In this document: positions 6,014 through 8,865 of the stretch, in pieces
Numbering within the stretch: position 1 is the first letter of the stretch
How the letters are laid out: every line of letters starts with the position of its first letter
Assembly: GCA_028699365.1 (NCBI GenBank)
Contig: JAQVUQ010000089.1
Span: 1-8,865 of the forward strand
Reading direction: 5' to 3'
Source: a bacterium
GTDB taxonomy: Bacteria; UBP13; UBA5359
Length of the DNA stretch: 8,865 nt
The notes under the pieces: generated by a model
Database searches by the model: none
What the model saw: the letters and a program-made list of their open reading frames with translations, nothing else
What the model was told of the DNA's origin: nothing
Position numbers and translations under genes: made by a program

Positions 6014-7001
6014 GTATCTCCACCGGCTGCCCGGTAGTGATCGATTCCAGTGCCGCCAGCGATATCTTCAACGCTTCCACGGCATCCGCTCCGCTTATCG
6101 GGGACTCTCCCCCGCTCTTGATCGCTGTCAGAAAATCGGCCAGTTCCAGCCGGTAGGGATCGTCTTCCGCCGACAGAGGACTCTGCGGTACGGCTTCTAC
6201 GCCGGCTCCGTCGCTGCCGGCAAACGCCAGCTTAATCGGCGCGGAATCCTCGTTATTGAAGGCTATAAGGCCTTTACTTCCGGCTATCTCCAGGCTGGTC
6301 TTGAAACCGTCGGGGCGCATCCACGTTCCTTCCACGTGAGCTACGGCACCGCTTGCGAATCTCAGAGTGATCAGGGCATAATCCTTATGCTCCGCGGCCC
6401 TTTCCAGCAGACCTTTGCCGTAGACCCTGACAACCTCTCCCAGGCTCCATCGCAGCCAATCGAAGTCATGGATCAACGTGTCCATCGTCACGCCGCCGCT
6501 TTTGACTTTATCCGCGTACCAATCTCCGGCGGACTGCGGGAAAGAGCCTCCCCGGCTGGTGCGCACCATGCCCACTTTGCCTACCGCCCCATCCTCTATC
6601 AGCCGCTTGGCCGAGGCGTACTCGGGGAAGTATCTAAGAACGTGCCCTACCATGAAGACTACCCCGGCCCGGCGACAGGCCTCGGTCATTTCCAGACCGT
6701 CCTCCAGCGTAGTGGCTATGGGCTTCTCGCAGAAGACGTGTTTGCCGGCGGCCGCGGCCTTCAGTACGCACTCCTTATGGTATGGAGTAGGCGTAGTTAT
6801 GCTGACGATATCTATGCTGCCGTCCGCCAGCATCTCTTCGATATCGCCGTACGCCGTGGCGGAATAGACCTCGGCCAGAGCCCTGGCCGCATCAGGCCGC
6901 ACATCGAGCACCGCCGCCACCCGGCTGTCGGGCAGAGCATCGTAATGCCCGGCATGCAGACTCCCCATCATTCCCGCTCCGATTACAGCTACGTTGAACA
7001 A
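6006..7001 (-). CDS. Gfo/Idh/MocA-family NAD(P)-dependent oxidoreductase (first of tandem pair)
   Basis: A 331-residue protein with the classical N-terminal Rossmann motif VIGAGMMG (6-13), VLDVRPDAA after the second strand, and the EKP signature FCEKPIAT with K93. The C-terminal domain has GGVTMDTLIHDFDWLRW, with D174 and H178 as the probable catalytic Asp/His of the family. It is close in plan to myo-inositol-2-dehydrogenase-like enzymes, but that name is too specific to assign. The start is TTG at 7001, supported by GGAGGTGT with GGAGG 6 bases upstream; no better in-frame start lies nearby. It begins 12 bases after the ROK regulator stop and ends inside the ribosome binding site of the next oxidoreductase, so the three genes are almost certainly co-transcribed. 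The neighbouring paralogue has a different nucleotide-binding loop, so the two may act on successive intermediates. That is inference. Confidence 0.95.
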   Translation of the reverse strand: MFNVAVIGAGMMGSLHAGHYDALPDSRVAAVLDVRPDAARALAEVYSATAYGDIEEMLADGSIDIVSITTPTPYHKECVLKAAAAGKHVFCEKPIATTLEDGLEMTEACRRAGVVFMVGHVLRYFPEYASAKRLIEDGAVGKVGMVRTSRGGSFPQSAGDWYADKVKSGGVTMDTLIHDFDWLRWSLGEVVRVYGKGLLERAAEHKDYALITLRFASGAVAHVEGTWMRPDGFKTSLEIAGSKGLIAFNNEDSAPIKLAFAGSDGAGVEAVPQSPLSAEDDPYRLELADFLTAIKSGGESPISGADAVEALKISLAALESITTGQPVEIRR

Positions 7002-7007
7002 TTTACA

Positions 7008-7012
7008 CCTCC
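7008..7012 (-). promoter_or_regulatory. Shine-Dalgarno site supporting the TTG start at 7001
   Basis: GGAGG, extended to GGAGGTG, lies 6 bases before TTG 7001 in the 12-base gap after the ROK stop. The strong site makes the rare start codon credible. Confidence 0.82.
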
Positions 7013-7013
7013 G

Positions 7014-8300
7014 TCAAACCCAGCATGAGCCGGGCGAATTCATGATCTCTCTTATCTGGACCGTGGCCGGCCCGATTATGCCGGCTTCCCTTCCAAGGCA
7101 GGCCGGCACTACGATTACACGTGAAGCGGGCACGGACAAGGCCCGACAACTGACGCTTTGTCGTATTGAGGACAGAAAATGTTCTCCCAGGCCTGCCACC
7201 GGCCCGGCAATAACGACTCTTTCCAGGTTGATAAGATTTATGACGCTGGCAATACCGGCTCCCACATACTCCCCGGCTCTTCTGGCTGTCTGCACGGCCA
7301 GTTCATCTTCCTGATCCAGCGCCGCAATGATCATCTCCAGCGTAAGTTTGCCTGTATCGCCGCCGCACATTTCAGATAGTATCGAAACTCTGCCCTGTTT
7401 AATTGTGTCGGCGGTTCGGCGCAGTATCGCCGGTCCGGCAGCCAGCGTTTCAAGGCATCCCCAGGCACCGCATTTGCACGGGGGTCCATCCACATCGATC
7501 ACCATATGCCCCAGTTCCCCGGTGGAACCGTCCCTGCCCCGGTGCAGCTCACCGTTCAAGACCAAACCGGCTCCTATGCCTGCGCCTATGGTAACGCAGA
7601 ATAGATCTGTGGCCCCCTGCCCTGCACCATAGTACATCTCCGCCAGCGCATTGGTATTGCAATCGTTTTCTACCGTCGTCTTCAGCCCGGTTCGCTCTTC
7701 TACCAGAGACTTCAGGGGTATGCCGCGCCAGCCCAGGTTGCTGGCCTCGGAGATCACACCCGTTTCCGGCTCAACCAAGCCGGTAATTCCAATACCTGTA
7801 CCGAATATCCTGGCATGACCGTCTACCCCGCGCCGCACCGTCTCGATCATCTCCACGGCCCTGGCAATGGCCGCCATCGGAGGCAGGCCGGTTATATCGG
7901 CTTCCTGCACCCGGCCCATATTGGCACCCAGATCCACCAGCCCGGCGCGGACTTTGTCCGACATCAGTTCGACACCGATTATATATCCCGCCTGTGGCGT
8001 AAACTCCAGGAGAACGGGTCGGCGCCCGCCGGCGGATTCTTCGTGCCCCGCTTCATGAATAAAGCCTCTGCGCAGAAGTTCATCGGCTATATTGGTGACC
8101 GTAGCGGAACTGAGAGAGACTATCTCAGTCAGAGCAGTTCTTGATACGGGCCCTCTCTCGCAAATAGCCCGCAGAATCAAAGACCTGTTCATCTCGTGCA
8201 TCAAATGTCTGTTGCCTACGGTCACATCCATTAGATCTGTTTCACTCCTTATAATCTCTCGCAACCCCATCCGATGCCGTCTTGCTTGCAGAGCGGACAT
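7014..8300 (-). CDS. ROK-family transcriptional regulator (NagC/XylR-like)
   Basis: A 428-residue ROK repressor. An N-terminal winged helix-turn-helix spans about 34-90 (NRSLILRAI...GPVSRTALTEIVSLSSATVTNIADELLRRGF), followed by the usual wing SAGGRRPVLLEF. The sugar-kinase-like domain starts near 106. Its first phosphate loop, GVELMSDKVRAGLVDL, lacks the DxGGT of glucokinases, so it is a regulator rather than a kinase. The sugar-site elements ENDCNTNALAE (D213), TIGAGIGAGLVLNG and GELGH (E262, H265) are present. The ROK zinc site is complete: H265 with C275, C277 and C282 in CKCGAWGCLE. It probably senses a sugar or sugar derivative and controls the two oxidoreductases downstream and itself. 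The start is uncertain: ATG 8300 has no Shine-Dalgarno. ROK proteins usually begin just before the equivalent of VGNRHLMHEMNRSL, so ATG 8231 (residue 24) is an alternative, with AGGAG 13 bases upstream. Confidence 0.93.
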   Translation of the reverse strand: MSALQARRHRMGLREIIRSETDLMDVTVGNRHLMHEMNRSLILRAICERGPVSRTALTEIVSLSSATVTNIADELLRRGFIHEAGHEESAGGRRPVLLEFTPQAGYIIGVELMSDKVRAGLVDLGANMGRVQEADITGLPPMAAIARAVEMIETVRRGVDGHARIFGTGIGITGLVEPETGVISEASNLGWRGIPLKSLVEERTGLKTTVENDCNTNALAEMYYGAGQGATDLFCVTIGAGIGAGLVLNGELHRGRDGSTGELGHMVIDVDGPPCKCGAWGCLETLAAGPAILRRTADTIKQGRVSILSEMCGGDTGKLTLEMIIAALDQEDELAVQTARRAGEYVGAGIASVINLINLERVVIAGPVAGLGEHFLSSIRQSVSCRALSVPASRVIVVPACLGREAGIIGPATVQIREIMNSPGSCWV

Positions 8301-8325
8301 GAAGGCTTTTTTTACTCATAAAAAT

Positions 8326-8342
8326 AATTGTACATAACAATT
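8326..8342. promoter_or_regulatory. Operator-like palindrome upstream of the ROK regulator
   Basis: A perfect inverted repeat, AATTGT-N5-ACAATT, sits 25 bases upstream of ATG 8300 in an AT-rich patch unlike the surrounding coding DNA. Its TTGT/ACAA half-sites recall operators of ROK repressors such as XylR. On the minus strand the TACAAT within it could be a -10 element (5 of 6 consensus bases), in which case bound repressor would cover the promoter. No good -35 is seen at 16-18 bases. Autoregulation is inferred, not shown. Confidence 0.5.
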
Positions 8343-8367
8343 CTATACGTTTTGCGGAAATCCTTTC

Positions 8368-8865
8368 TCAGCCCCCAGCCATTTCCACAGCGGCAGCCGC
8401 AATTTTGCGGGCAGCGCCCCGCTCTCCGGCTATCTCCTTCAGTTCGCCGGATATGCGCTGCAATTCTTCCGGGTTCTCCAGTTGCTTCATGGCTTCCCCG
8501 GCAACCTGCAGGGCACAGATTATGCCCCGCACCTCCGGTACGACAAAACGTTCGACACGCATATTGGGCAGCGCCGTATACGGATATCTGGGGGCGAGCT
8601 TCTTGATTACGGCTCTCTTAATAGGCTTGCCGATAATCGGCAGCATGGAGATCAATCCTCTGGGACCGCTGATGACGATCTCCTCGGCTTTGTTCAGCGG
8701 AGCGATTATTACCATAGGCGTGCCCAGAGAGGCAGCCTCCATGGTCTTGGTACCGGGAATGGTTATCATCAGGTCGGAAGCTTTCATAAGGTCATACTGA
8801 TGATCCTTGATTATCTCCACCACGGTTCCGTTCTCGGTATAGACAGCCGGTAATGCGCCCCTGGT
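8368..8865 (-). CDS. LpxB-like glycosyltransferase, C-terminal part (5' end beyond window)
   Basis: The reading frame is open from the right edge (165 codons plus stop), so the gene begins outside the window; the GTG at 8823 is internal, not a start. The visible part matches the C-terminal half of lipid-A-disaccharide synthase-type GT-B enzymes. It has YDLMKASDLMITIPGTKTMEAASLGTPMVIIAP, parallel to the family pattern ASDLALVASGTATLEAALLGTPMVVAY. Later comes LPNMRVERFVVPEVRG, like the PN...VVPEL segment of LpxB, then a helical charged tail. LpxB joins UDP-2,3-diacylglucosamine to lipid X in lipid A synthesis at the inner membrane. Here the loop reads IPGTKT instead of ASGTAT, and about 20 extra residues (KAEEIVISGPRGLISMLPIIGKPIKR) separate the two motifs, so it may be an LpxB-related enzyme with another acceptor. 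It ends 67 bases before the ROK gene, in the same direction. Confidence 0.75.
   Translation of the reverse strand, partial: TRGALPAVYTENGTVVEIIKDHQYDLMKASDLMITIPGTKTMEAASLGTPMVIIAPLNKAEEIVISGPRGLISMLPIIGKPIKRAVIKKLAPRYPYTALPNMRVERFVVPEVRGIICALQVAGEAMKQLENPEELQRISGELKEIAGERGAARKIAAAAVEMAGG

Noticed and set aside
6336-7028. A 230-codon plus-strand frame opposite the first oxidoreductase
   Set aside because: It is an antisense-register shadow of a complete Gfo/Idh/MocA gene, with no support of its own.
7014-8300. Sugar kinase function for the ROK protein
   Set aside because: The N-terminal helix-turn-helix and the loss of the DxGGT phosphate loop indicate a regulator.
8368-8823. A complete 151-residue protein starting at GTG 8823
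   Set aside because: The frame continues without a stop to the window edge with family-consistent sequence, so this is the tail of a longer gene.

Overview
This 8,865-base window carries genes only on the minus strand, so transcription runs from high to low coordinates. It is densely coding, with no gap longer than about 140 bases. I see eight genes. The two at the window edges are cut: an LpxB-like glycosyltransferase at the right and an SbcC-like ATPase at the left. There are no RNA genes, transposases, CRISPR arrays or phage genes. An outer-membrane secretin and an LpxB-family enzyme indicate a diderm (Gram-negative-type) bacterium. Base composition looks moderately G+C-rich, start codons include TTG, Ile ATA codons are frequent, and Shine-Dalgarno sites are strong in three places. 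The low-complexity AAGGCACA-type repeats recall uncultured lineages such as Armatimonadota, Planctomycetota or Hydrogenedentota, but that is an impression from memory and I cannot place the organism.

Right part, 8368-8865: the 3' end of an LpxB-like gene. After a 67-base gap with an operator-like palindrome comes a tight three-gene cluster: a ROK-family repressor (7014-8300), then two tandem Gfo/Idh/MocA NAD(P)-dependent oxidoreductases (6006-7001 and 5023-6000). The gaps inside the cluster are 12 and 5 bases, and perfect or near-perfect ribosome binding sites lie over the junctions. This looks like a small sugar- or polyol-catabolic unit under its own regulator. No transporter or hydrolase is in view.

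Middle, 4881-5022: a 142-base intergenic region with a strong GC-rich hairpin (4967-4990). It is a likely transcription boundary and possibly a dispersed intergenic repeat.

Left part: a second apparent operon, in order a bitopic PilP/GspC-like protein (4056-4880), a secretin (2251-4059), an SbcD/Mre11-like nuclease (1033-2202) and an SbcC/Rad50-like ATPase (1-1036, cut by the edge). The first pair overlaps at TTGA and the last pair at ATGA. The first two would form an inner-to-outer membrane channel module of a type IV pilus, type II secretion or DNA-uptake machine. The last two form a DNA end-processing nuclease complex. The ATPase has a predicted transmembrane hairpin inside its coiled-coil arm, so both halves of the operon may act at the envelope.

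Two low-complexity repeat elements sit inside reading frames of this operon. One is a five-copy 8-bp tandem array just after the ATPase membrane hairpin. The other is a hairpin-containing insertion that forms the N-terminus of the secretin, right after its TTG start.
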